In this document: positions 7,026 through 14,771 of the stretch, in pieces
How positions within the stretch are numbered: position 1 is the first letter of the stretch
How the letters are laid out: each line of letters begins with the position of its first letter
DNA from: Candidatus Agathobaculum merdigallinarum
GTDB lineage: Bacteria; Bacillota; Clostridia; Oscillospirales; Butyricicoccaceae
DNA length: 18,453 bases
NCBI GenBank assembly: GCA_019115425.1
Contig: DXDO01000025.1
Span: forward strand, 1-18,453
Reading direction: 5' to 3'
Notes under the pieces: model-generated
Told to the model about the DNA's origin: nothing
The model's database searches: none
What the model saw: the letters and a program-made list of their open reading frames with translations, nothing else
Made by a program: the position numbers and the translations under genes

Positions 7026-8519
7026 TTAGCGGACCGTATTGACAAACCGGAGGAATGCCTCGCGGCCCTCAGGCGTGCGCTTATACACGCCGGCGTGCTC
7101 CAGCACCTGAGCAAAGACCAGACCGGTTTCCTTCTGGACGATCTCCAGAGCGTTGTCGGCAGTGATGGTATACCGATCACGGAAGCCCTCTGCCCAGGAG
7201 GCGTGCTTGGCGGTCAGCTCACTGGCACGCAGGTCGGAGCCGGATGCCAGAGCATCGGCCACAGCGGCAAGCTCTTCCTTCAAACGGGCAGGCAGCACGG
7301 CCAGACCCATTACCTCAATCAGGCCGATATTCTCTTTCTTGATGTGATGAAGCTCGGCATGGGGATGGTACAGCCCCAAGGGATGCTCCGGCGTGGTCAG
7401 ATTGTTGCGAAGCACCAGATCCAGCTCAAATTTTCCATCCCGCATACGGGCGATGGGGGTGATGGTATTGTGGGGTGTTCCGTCGGTCTCAGCAAAGATC
7501 ACAGCTTTTTCATCCGTATAGCCGCGCCAAGCCAGCAAAATCCGGTCTGCCAGATCGATCAGACGCTCCCGATCCTCGCTGCGCAGGCGGATCACCGACA
7601 TGGGCCACTTGACAATACCGGCCTCCACATCATCAAAGCCGGGGAAGGAGAAGGTGGTCTCTATCGGAGCCCGCTCCATGGCGAAGGTGTAGCAGCCGCC
7701 CTGGAAATGGTCATGGGCCAGGATAGAGCCGCCCACAATAGGCAGATCGGCATTGGAGCCCACAAAATAGTGCGGGAATTGGCGGACAAAATCCAGCAGC
7801 TTTCCAAAGCAGGCGCGGTCGATCTTCATGGGCACATGCTCGCGGTTAAAGCAGATACAATGCTCATTGTAATACACATAAGGGGAGTACTGCAGGAACC
7901 AGGGAGCGCCGTGGATGGAAATAGGGATAACACGATGGTTCTGTCGGGCAGGATGATTGACCCGACCGGCATAGCCCTCATTCTCCATGCACAGCAGACA
8001 TTTCGGATAGTTGGAAGCAGGCAGATCCCGCGCAGCGGCAATAGCCTTCGGATCTTTTTCCGGCTTGGACAGATTGATGGTGATATCCAGTTCCCCGTAC
8101 TCCGTAGGAGCCTTCCACTGCATGTCCTTGGCGATCCGATCCCTGCGGATATAGTTGGTGTTTTGGCTGAACTGATAGTACCAGTCGGTAGCCAGTTTGG
8201 GACCCTGCTCATAAAGATTTTGAAAACGTTCGATTACTTGAGCGGGACGAGGGGTGAGCCGTCCCATCAGCTCGGTATCGAATAAGTCACGATAGACCAC
8301 GGAGTTTTCCGTGAGCACACCGCGGGCGTGTGCGTCATCCAAAAGCTCCTCCAGAATGGGAGCAAGCTCCAACTCACCCCAGTCCTGGCAGGGGTCGGTA
8401 TAGCTGTCCAGTTTCAGGACATCCAGAATGGTATTTACCGCCCAGGTATACTCACTTGCTTCGATCAGACCGGTGCGCAGGGCATAGGTAGCCAGCTTAG
8501 AGACTGCATTGTCAATCAC
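7026..8519 (-). CDS. galT: UDP-glucose--hexose-1-phosphate uridylyltransferase (Firmicutes-type GalT)
   Basis: Leloir pathway enzyme that swaps UMP between UDP-glucose and galactose 1-phosphate to give UDP-galactose and glucose 1-phosphate. The 497-residue length and the DLPIVGGSILAHDHFQGG motif (about 257-274) identify the class II, Firmicutes-type enzyme. The His-Asp-His is expected to hold the uridylylated catalytic histidine. Other landmarks are the RDLPASNYPKCLLCMENEG segment with its CxxC, and YHPHAELHHIKKENIG at about 382-397. It starts at GTG 8519 with GAGGTG seven bases upstream, 25 bases after the galE stop, and is the last gene before the terminator at 6934-6976. Confidence 0.95.
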   Translation of the reverse strand: MIDNAVSKLATYALRTGLIEASEYTWAVNTILDVLKLDSYTDPCQDWGELELAPILEELLDDAHARGVLTENSVVYRDLFDTELMGRLTPRPAQVIERFQNLYEQGPKLATDWYYQFSQNTNYIRRDRIAKDMQWKAPTEYGELDITINLSKPEKDPKAIAAARDLPASNYPKCLLCMENEGYAGRVNHPARQNHRVIPISIHGAPWFLQYSPYVYYNEHCICFNREHVPMKIDRACFGKLLDFVRQFPHYFVGSNADLPIVGGSILAHDHFQGGCYTFAMERAPIETTFSFPGFDDVEAGIVKWPMSVIRLRSEDRERLIDLADRILLAWRGYTDEKAVIFAETDGTPHNTITPIARMRDGKFELDLVLRNNLTTPEHPLGLYHPHAELHHIKKENIGLIEVMGLAVLPARLKEELAAVADALASGSDLRASELTAKHASWAEGFRDRYTITADNALEIVQKETGLVFAQVLEHAGVYKRTPEGREAFLRFVNTVR

Positions 8520-8544
8520 TTTGAATCACCTCATTGTGCAGTTT

Positions 8545-9534
8545 TCAGGTGTTGTAGCCGTTGGGATGGCTCTTGTGCCAATTCCAGGCTGAGGAGACGA
8601 TGGTTTCCAGACTGTCATATTCCGGCTTCCAGCCCAGAACCGACTTGGCCTTTTCAGAGGAGGCTACCAGCTGAGCAGGGTCGCCTGCGCGGCGGGGGCA
8701 GATCTCGGCAGGAATGGGATGACCGGTAACCTTTCGCGCCACATCGATGACCTGCTTGACGGAAAAACCTACGCCGTTGCCCAGATTGAACACGTTGTTC
8801 TCGCCGCCGTGGAGCAGATAATCCAGCGCCAGGATATGCGCCTGAGCCAGATCGGTAACGTGGATGTAGTCGCGGATACAGGTTCCGTCCGGGGTGGAAT
8901 AGTCGTCGCCAAAGATGGAGATCTTTTCCCGTTTGCCGCCGGGCACCTGAAGGATCAGCGGGATCAGGTGGGTTTCCGGATCATGCGCCTCGCCGATGGT
9001 CCCAGAGGGATGCGCGCCGCACGCGTTGAAGTAGCGGAGCGCTACATAGCGCAGGCCATGGGCGCGGCTGGTCCAGGACATCATACGCTCCATGGACAGC
9101 TTGGTCTCACCATAGCAGTTTGTCGGAACGGTTCGGTCATCCTCCAGAATCGGGACACGCTCCGGCTCTCCGTAGGTGGCGGCGGTGGAGGAGAACACAA
9201 TCTTATCCACTCCATGCGCGGTCATAGCTTGAAGAAGTACCATGGTGCCGTAGAGGTTGTTGTCGTAGTATTTGAGGGGGTTGGACATCGATTCGCCCAC
9301 CTGCGAGGAGGCGGCAAAATGAATCACGCCATCGATCTGTTCGGCTTGGAACAGGGTATCCAGCGCGCCGCGGTCTCGGATATCCAGCTGGTAGAAGCGG
9401 GCCTTGGGATGGACAGCCTCCCGAAAGCCGGTGAGCAGATTGTCCGCCACCACCACATCGCGGCCTGCTTCGATCAGTTCATATACTGTGTGGGAGCCGA
9501 TATAACCAGCTCCGCCCAATACTAAAATAGCCAT
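8545..9534 (-). CDS. galE: UDP-glucose 4-epimerase
   Basis: Interconverts UDP-galactose and UDP-glucose with bound NAD+, regenerating the UDP-glucose used by GalT. The protein is 329 aa, a normal GalE length. It shows the Rossmann loop GGAGYIGSH (7-15), the acidic DNLLTG after the second strand, HFAASSQVGES (72-82), the catalytic FSSTAATYG (114-122) and the YGETK pair Tyr141/Lys145. Further on are RYFNACGAHPSGTIGE, the sugar-binding DGTCIRDYIHVTDLAQAH, and FNLGNGVGFSVKQVI. It starts at ATG 9534 after an AAAGGAAG ribosome binding site and lies 24 bases after galK. Nothing in it is unusual. Confidence 0.96.
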   Translation of the reverse strand: MAILVLGGAGYIGSHTVYELIEAGRDVVVADNLLTGFREAVHPKARFYQLDIRDRGALDTLFQAEQIDGVIHFAASSQVGESMSNPLKYYDNNLYGTMVLLQAMTAHGVDKIVFSSTAATYGEPERVPILEDDRTVPTNCYGETKLSMERMMSWTSRAHGLRYVALRYFNACGAHPSGTIGEAHDPETHLIPLILQVPGGKREKISIFGDDYSTPDGTCIRDYIHVTDLAQAHILALDYLLHGGENNVFNLGNGVGFSVKQVIDVARKVTGHPIPAEICPRRAGDPAQLVASSEKAKSVLGWKPEYDSLETIVSSAWNWHKSHPNGYNT

Positions 9535-9558
9535 GCTTGTACGCTTCCTTTCTTTTGG

Positions 9559-10860
9559 TTATCCGATGATTGCGGTGCCGCCCTGAGGACGGATATGGAG
9601 GATGTGGCACTTGCCCGGGCCGAGAAGGGCTTCCATGCCATCCTTGAAGGAGGCGAGTCCCTCGTTGGGAACAAAGGCCTGGATCGTGCCGGCGAAGCCG
9701 CCGCCGTGAACGCGGATGGCGCCTGTTCCATTCAGCAGCTCGCGGCCCACTGCAAGTACAACGGGGATCGCCTGCTGGCTGGGATCGGAGATGGACCAGG
9801 TATTCTGCAGGTGGAGAGAGGAGGACAGCCCGGATTCGTTTACCAGCGCCAGGAAGCGGGAGAAATCTCCTTGAGCCAGCGCATCGGCTTCTTCGACCGC
9901 ACGACGGTCATCCTCGTAGTAATGCAGGGCGCGCAGCACCGCACGGTCGCCGCACGCTTTGCGCAGAGCGGGCAGAGCGGCACGGAAGTCATTTTCAGGT
10001 ACATCGCGGAGGAAACGCTGGCCGAAATAGGCAGCCACCGCACCCATTTCACGGGTGATGTCGGCATAGTCGTCCGTGAGGTCGCCGTGACTGGAAGCCG
10101 TGTCCACAATGCACAGCGCATGGCCGGAGGACGAAAAATCATAATCCGCTCGCCGGACCACCGGAGAGGCGGGATCCTGGAAGTCGATGGCAACCGCGCC
10201 GCCCACAGAGGAACCCATCTGGTCCATCAGGCCGCAGGGCTTGCCAAAATAAACGTTTTCCGCATACTGACCAATTTTAGCGATTTCAACAGGGTCCAGC
10301 GCATTGTCACAGCAAAGGTGGTTGAGAATGTTGCCAATCAGAACTTCGTACGCGGCGGAAGAGGACAGACCCGACCCGGACAGGACGTTGGAGGTCACAT
10401 ATGCGTCGAAGCCGCGCAGGGAATAACCAAGCTCCGCCACCTTGGATGCCACACCGCGCACCAGAGCGGCAGAGGTGTTCTTTTCTTCCTCGCGGGGGAG
10501 AAGGCTGTCCAACGATACCTCGAGAGCGGGATAGCCCTCCGACTGGACGCGGATCACATTCAGTCCGTTGGGGGCGGCGCAGGCCAGCATATCCAAATCT
10601 ACGCTGCCGCAAAGCACATGACCATGCTGGTGATCGGTGTGGTTTCCGCCGATCTCAGTGCGGCCCGGACCGCTGAACAGGGCGGCCGCAGCCTCAGGGG
10701 AGGGAGAAAATTCCTCGATAAAGCGCTGGACGACATGGACGGCGCGGCTGCGTGCCTTGTCCAGACTCTCTTTGGTGCCGTCCAGTGCGTACAGGGCGGC
10801 CAAAGCCTGATCGTGCTGACCATCGGAAAGGGTTTGCAGAAGCTGAGTAGGAGTGTGCAT
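9559..10860 (-). CDS. galK: Galactokinase, long clostridial type (GHMP kinase)
   Basis: Phosphorylates alpha-D-galactose at O1 with ATP, the first committed Leloir step. It is a GHMP kinase of 433 aa, longer than the roughly 380-390 aa of the E. coli type; the surplus includes about 40 extra residues before the galactose signature. That signature reads GRTEIGGNHTDHQHG (66-80) where the classical enzyme has GRxNLIGEHTDY, so the sugar-contacting Glu is Asn here. The ATP loop LSGSGLSSSAA (160-170), Asp213 in CGLMDQMGSS as the likely catalytic base, and the C-terminal VHGGGFAGTIQAF are all intact. It starts at ATG 10860 with GAGGTGA upstream. Its position with galE and galT supports galactokinase, though the altered signature leaves some room for another sugar. 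Confidence 0.9.
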   Translation of the reverse strand: MHTPTQLLQTLSDGQHDQALAALYALDGTKESLDKARSRAVHVVQRFIEEFSPSPEAAAALFSGPGRTEIGGNHTDHQHGHVLCGSVDLDMLACAAPNGLNVIRVQSEGYPALEVSLDSLLPREEEKNTSAALVRGVASKVAELGYSLRGFDAYVTSNVLSGSGLSSSAAYEVLIGNILNHLCCDNALDPVEIAKIGQYAENVYFGKPCGLMDQMGSSVGGAVAIDFQDPASPVVRRADYDFSSSGHALCIVDTASSHGDLTDDYADITREMGAVAAYFGQRFLRDVPENDFRAALPALRKACGDRAVLRALHYYEDDRRAVEEADALAQGDFSRFLALVNESGLSSSLHLQNTWSISDPSQQAIPVVLAVGRELLNGTGAIRVHGGGFAGTIQAFVPNEGLASFKDGMEALLGPGKCHILHIRPQGGTAIIG

Positions 10861-10900
10861 AAGATTGTCACCTCATTCAAAAAATTTTTGCATTTTCAAA

Positions 10901-10927
10901 GTTATATATTTTGGCACAGGGGATCAA
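10901..10927 (-). promoter_or_regulatory. Possible weak internal promoter before galK
   Basis: The 63-base gap before galK is strikingly AT-rich against its surroundings. On the - strand TTGATC (10927-10922) and TATAAC (10906-10901) are 15 bases apart, shorter than ideal. A CAAAAAATTTTTG palindrome at 10878-10890 lies downstream and could be an operator. This is a weak prediction. Confidence 0.25.
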
Positions 10928-11988
10928 CTGGTCATAAATTCCGACAGGTTTTCCTGTGTGACCTCACGATAAGGGAGCCAGACATAGTGCTCATCCTCCA
11001 ACTCCACGACATCCGCCGGGTCCTCTCCGGCCCAGAGAGCCAGAGAAAGATCCACCATGGCCTGCGCCATGCCATCCGCATCGTTGAGAACGGTGCCGTA
11101 CAGCTCGCCGGCGGCAATGGATTCCAGTGCAGGCGCGGTAGCGTCCACCCCGACGATCAGGGGCAGAAAATCAGCGCCTGCCGCTTTCAGCGCGTCGATA
11201 GCGCCGAGCGCCATATCGTCATTGTTGGAGAAAATGACCTCGATTTGATCGCACAAGCCTTGCTGTATCCAGAGGGATACACGGGCGCTGGCCTGTCCGC
11301 GGTTCCAGTTGGCGGTGTCGCTGGCGATCTTCTCCACCTTGACACCCGCATCGGTGAGCGTTTTTACAGAATACTCGGTGCGGAGCAAAGCATCCTGATG
11401 TCCTGGTTCTCCTTCCAGCATGGCGTATTGGAGCACCCCGTCGCCATTGCGGTCGAGTTCAGCCTGGTTTTCCTGCCAGGCCTCCAGCACAAGCTCACCC
11501 TGAAGAGCGCCGTTGCCTTGCGCGTTGACGCCGACATAGTAGATCTGATCTCCGCGCTGGATATCCTCGTCCACCGGCTGACGGTTGAAGAAGATGAGAG
11601 GAACGCCTGCCGCCTGCGCCTTATCGATGACTACGGCTGCCGCCGTTCGGTCCACGATATTGACGCAGAGAACCCCATAGCCACGGGCGAGAAAGCGGTC
11701 CACCTGTTCGAGCTGTGTGGTCTGGTTGCTTCGTCCGTCCACGATGGACAGATTGATTTTCAGTCCCGCTTCCGCCTCGGCTTCCTGCGCGGTGCGCTCC
11801 AGATTTTGCACCACGGAGGAGATGAAGGTATCGTCCTGCGCGTAAAGAGATACGCCTACGCGCAGGGTGTCAGCGGCTTCCGGCTCTCCGCCGCAGGAGG
11901 AGAGCAGCAGGGGAGGAAACAGGGAGATCAGCACCGCCAAGGCGCTAGGAAGTAACCGGGAACAGCAATTTTTGATTGTTCGGTTCAT
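10924..11988 (-). CDS. mglB: Galactose/glucose-binding lipoprotein (MglB-type ABC substrate-binding protein)
   Basis: Sugar receptor for the Mgl galactose importer, 354 aa. It starts at ATG 11988 after GGGGAGG. A signal peptide ends in the lipobox LSSC with Cys32, so it is lipid-anchored. From memory of the E. coli galactose-binding protein, the ligand contacts are all matched: Asp53 and Phe55 (QDDTF), Asn135 (FFNRQP), His197, Asp199 and Arg203 (GEPGHQDALLR), Trp228 (DTANW), Asn256 (NNDDMA), Asp282 (GVDATA) and Asn302 (LNDAD). The calcium loop is also present, DRNGDGVLQ at 179-187. It is separated from mglA and mglC by the regulatory genes. It overlaps the end of the preceding gene by 44 bases and precedes galK by 63 bases. 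Another MglB may lie upstream of mglA outside the window. Confidence 0.92.
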   Translation of the reverse strand: MNRTIKNCCSRLLPSALAVLISLFPPLLLSSCGGEPEAADTLRVGVSLYAQDDTFISSVVQNLERTAQEAEAEAGLKINLSIVDGRSNQTTQLEQVDRFLARGYGVLCVNIVDRTAAAVVIDKAQAAGVPLIFFNRQPVDEDIQRGDQIYYVGVNAQGNGALQGELVLEAWQENQAELDRNGDGVLQYAMLEGEPGHQDALLRTEYSVKTLTDAGVKVEKIASDTANWNRGQASARVSLWIQQGLCDQIEVIFSNNDDMALGAIDALKAAGADFLPLIVGVDATAPALESIAAGELYGTVLNDADGMAQAMVDLSLALWAGEDPADVVELEDEHYVWLPYREVTQENLSEFMTS

Positions 11989-12901
11989 AGATATCCTCCC
12001 CTCGAAGGATGAAGAAAGAGAGCGGCGCGGATGTGTGCGCCTCTCCGCGGGCGGCGGATACCGCTTGTTCTATAGCCAGATAACCGGCCGCGTAGTCGCT
12101 CCAGGTGGCCACGGCAGCGACCTCGCCCTGCTCCAGATCGCTGATAATTTGGACGGTGCTCCCCACGCCATACAGGGGAACAGAGAGCTGCAGCAATTCC
12201 TTTCCCTCCGCGGCACACAGGGTTGCGGAGGGATCGAAGGTCATCACCCATTGGCTGCCGGTTTCGGTCAGCAAACCGTCCAACTCAGCGGCCAGATTTT
12301 CGATAGAACAAGTGCGGACCGCGACAGGGACATCCGCGGCAAGCAGGGCCGATTGGGCGGCTTCCAGCCGCGCGGTAATGCTGTGGTTGATGCCGCCGCC
12401 GGTATCGAGAAGCAAAACAGGGCCGGCGGTCCAGTCCTCAAGAAGGGCCTGCGCCAAATTTTCGCCCAGCAGGGCGGGATCGGGAGCGACGATCCCAGCA
12501 GCGGCTTTGAGCGGAGACTCCATGGAAACAATGGGGCAGGAGGGCGGGCTTGCCGTCAGAGCGACATCCAGTGCGGCGGGATCGGCAGGGACAATCACTG
12601 CCGCGTCGGCACCGCCTTCCATCTCGCGCTGGAGCAGGCTCTCCTGCTCCCTGGCATCGTTTGGCGCAGACAGGGTGAGGAAACGCAGTTCCGCACCAAG
12701 CTCATCCGCCGCCTGCTCCATACCCAAACGGGTATTGGTCCAGAGAGAACTGTCCGTATCCCGAATCAGAATAGAAACGGATAAGATCTGCGGCTCGCTT
12801 TGCTGCTGGGCCAGCTGGGGAAGGACCAGAGAAAGAATGACCGAGGCGCCCAACAAAACCAGAATAGTCAGCTGGATAAGATCATTTTTTCGTCTTTTCA
12901 T
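11945..12901 (-). CDS. Membrane-anchored periplasmic-binding-protein-like sensor subunit
   Basis: The 318-residue protein has one N-terminal transmembrane anchor (about 9-29, after MKRRKND). It has no lipobox cysteine and no clear cleavage site, so it should stay tethered as an N-in/C-out protein. The external part (about 38-318) has the two-lobed type 1 sugar-binding-protein pattern: ILSVSILIRDTDSSLW, MEGGADAAVIVPADP, LLLDTGGGINHS, and a C-terminal lobe ending GYLAIEQAV. Most galactose contacts of the neighbouring MglB are missing; GVDA is replaced by GVGST, and the LNDA and NNDDMA segments are not recognisable. Its start overlaps the kinase stop (ATGA). By analogy with XylFII of Clostridium beijerinckii it probably feeds sugar information to the adjacent kinase. 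The ligand is unknown. Confidence 0.8.
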   Translation of the reverse strand: MKRRKNDLIQLTILVLLGASVILSLVLPQLAQQQSEPQILSVSILIRDTDSSLWTNTRLGMEQAADELGAELRFLTLSAPNDAREQESLLQREMEGGADAAVIVPADPAALDVALTASPPSCPIVSMESPLKAAAGIVAPDPALLGENLAQALLEDWTAGPVLLLDTGGGINHSITARLEAAQSALLAADVPVAVRTCSIENLAAELDGLLTETGSQWVMTFDPSATLCAAEGKELLQLSVPLYGVGSTVQIISDLEQGEVAAVATWSDYAAGYLAIEQAVSAARGEAHTSAPLSFFILRGEDIYEPNNQKLLFPVTS

Positions 12902-14706
12902 GGAGGGCCCTCCTGTTGATAGCGGCCCGCCTCATCCTGATTCAGGGCGGGGATACGGATGCGCACCAGGGTGCCTTCGTCCGGCTCGCTGAGGATGGTC
13001 AGCCCATACTGGGGGCCGAAGGTGAGACGGATCCGCTGGTGAACATTGCGTACACCGATGCCGGAGCCGCTGGTGCGCACATCCGGACGGTTTTCATCCA
13101 GAAGGGAGGCTGCGACCTCGGGCCGCATCCCCAAACCGTTGTCCGCCACGTCGATGATCAAATCATCCCCCTGCCGGTAAGCGGTAACCGAGATCAGGCC
13201 GTCATCCTCGGCAGAGGCCATGCCGTGATAAATGGCGTTTTCCAAAATAGGCTGTACGATGAGCTTGAGCGTATACAGCCCTTCGGTGCCGGGCTGGGCA
13301 GTGATTTTGGTTTCAAACCTGTTTTTATAGCGAATCTGCTGGATGGTCATGTAGTGTCGTGCGTGCTCCAGTTCATCAGCCAGAGGGATCATGCTGTTGC
13401 CTCTGCTGAGCGCAATGCGGAACAGACGCGCCAGAGAAGTGACCATTTGAATGGCCTCCTCCTGCCGGCCGGATTCTGTCATCCAGATGACCGAGTCCAA
13501 TGTGTTGTAAAGAAAATGCGGATTGATTTGAGACTGGAGCACCTCCAGTTCGCTGCGGCGTTTTTGGCCCTCCTGCTCGATGATGTCCTCCATCAGATGG
13601 CGCATGGTGGACACCATGGAGCGCACGGTATGGCTCAGCCGCTGGATCTCATAGCAGCCTGCCTCATCAATCTCCACATTTTCTCGCCCGCTTTCCAGTT
13701 CCTTGATGGATTGCTCCAGACGCCGAATGGGATCGGAGATATAGGCGGAGATGCGGAAGTTGAGAAAAGCCATCAAAAAGATGAAAAAGAGGAGCAGAGA
13801 GAGGCCGAACAGAAACAGTCCGGGAAGATCAGAATCCTGGGTGGGGACCACGCCAACCAGCTTCCAGCCGGTGTATCCAACCGTTTTGACGGTGACCTGG
13901 CGTTGCTGCCCCTGAAATGTTTCCAAATGGCTTCCATCCGGATAGGAAGCCGCCACCAGATTGTTTTCCTCCAAAAGCCCTGCATAAATCAGCTGCTGTC
14001 TTGGGTGGTAGATAAATTCCCCGTCTCCGTCAATGACATACAGATAACCGCCGCTCGCCAGATCAACGTCCTGACAGACCTGCTCGATGCCGACAAAGCT
14101 CATATCCACCAGAAGCACGCCGTTCTCCGTGCTGCCGTCACGGGTGAGCTGTACATGCCGACTGAGTGAAACAACCCAGCGGTAGGGGGTGTCGGGATCG
14201 TTGAACAGATTCTGAACATGAGGCGTGGAGAAATGAAGGTTTTCCATATTCCCCATAGCGGCCTGAAACCAGGCGCTTTCCTCCGGGCGACTGTCCCCCT
14301 TAAGCGAGGACAGGGGGACGGAAGCGACCAGATCTCCGTGGCTGTCAAAGGCGGCGATCGAGACCAGATCATCACGGTTTTCTTCATAGAGAAGGTTCAT
14401 GGCGCTCGTAAGGTTTCCCCCGGACAGGTCGGTGTTTTTGATAACGCTGTAGTATACCGCATCGGAGATGCGCATCATCCGGCGCAAATAGCTGTCCAGA
14501 TTCAGGTTAACCTGCGCCAGCACGCGTTGGCTGTTTTCCGCAGCCATCTGCTGGCTGGTAGAACTGAACCGCCATATCAGGCTGAGGCCCATGAGCAGAA
14601 TACCGGCCACTGCCACTGCGGTAAAGGAGAGGGAGAGGACCATCTGAATGCTCATTTTGCGATAGCCTGCGGACACGCGCTTGGTAAAGGTGCGGAAGAT
14701 GGACAT
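12898..14706 (-). CDS. Sensor histidine kinase, YesM/LytS type, with extracellular Cache-like domain
   Basis: Membrane sensor kinase of 602 aa. Order: short cytoplasmic N-terminus, TM1 (about 23-46), an extracellular Cache-like region (about 47-290, with YLYVIDGDGEFIYHP and GWKLVGVVP typical of dCache sensors), TM2 (about 295-317), HAMP linker (318-372), then the His_kinase domain. The phosphoacceptor is His397 in QSQINPHFLYNTLDS. The ATP-binding part has the N box QPILENAIYHG (Asn490), DNGLGM (522-527) and GSGIGVRNVHQR (547-558). This is the YesM class that normally pairs with YesN-like AraC regulators, and such a gene lies immediately upstream. It starts at ATG 14706 after GGAAAGGAGAG and shares ATGA with the anchored binding protein, so the two products are probably made in step and may form one complex. 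Confidence 0.94.
   Translation of the reverse strand: MSIFRTFTKRVSAGYRKMSIQMVLSLSFTAVAVAGILLMGLSLIWRFSSTSQQMAAENSQRVLAQVNLNLDSYLRRMMRISDAVYYSVIKNTDLSGGNLTSAMNLLYEENRDDLVSIAAFDSHGDLVASVPLSSLKGDSRPEESAWFQAAMGNMENLHFSTPHVQNLFNDPDTPYRWVVSLSRHVQLTRDGSTENGVLLVDMSFVGIEQVCQDVDLASGGYLYVIDGDGEFIYHPRQQLIYAGLLEENNLVAASYPDGSHLETFQGQQRQVTVKTVGYTGWKLVGVVPTQDSDLPGLFLFGLSLLLFFIFLMAFLNFRISAYISDPIRRLEQSIKELESGRENVEIDEAGCYEIQRLSHTVRSMVSTMRHLMEDIIEQEGQKRRSELEVLQSQINPHFLYNTLDSVIWMTESGRQEEAIQMVTSLARLFRIALSRGNSMIPLADELEHARHYMTIQQIRYKNRFETKITAQPGTEGLYTLKLIVQPILENAIYHGMASAEDDGLISVTAYRQGDDLIIDVADNGLGMRPEVAASLLDENRPDVRTSGSGIGVRNVHQRIRLTFGPQYGLTILSEPDEGTLVRIRIPALNQDEAGRYQQEGPP
12902..12913 (-). promoter_or_regulatory. 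Ribosome binding site inside a perfect palindrome, before the anchored sensor protein
   Basis: GGAGGGCCCTCC reads the same on both strands and contains the Shine-Dalgarno of the gene starting at 12901. In mRNA it could fold into a GGAG/CTCC hairpin with a 4-base loop and hide the site unless ribosomes finishing the kinase gene open it. Confidence 0.45.
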
Positions 14707-14731
14707 GCGCTCTCTCCTTTCCGGGGAAATG

Positions 14732-14749
14732 GCCCTGTGGCTACAGGGC
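14732..14749 (-). other. Small hairpin in the response regulator-kinase gap
   Basis: GCCCTGT and ACAGGGC form a perfect 7-bp stem with a 4-base loop inside the 65-base gap between the two signalling genes. No T run follows on the - strand, so it is more likely an mRNA processing or stability element than a terminator. Confidence 0.4.
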
Positions 14750-14771
14750 GGATGCCGATCGGCCCGCAGAC

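Noticed and set aside
9595..11955. A 786-codon open frame on the + strand across galK and mglB
   Set aside because: It is the antisense shadow of two well-supported genes in GC-rich DNA. Its translation is low-complexity, rich in Gly, Ala, Arg and Gln, without a recognisable domain, and it has no ribosome site.
11945..12901. Treating the anchored binding protein as a second transport receptor
   Set aside because: It has no lipobox or clear cleavage site, is fused to a membrane anchor and is coupled to a kinase gene, which fits a sensor better than a mobile receptor. The possibility is not fully excluded.
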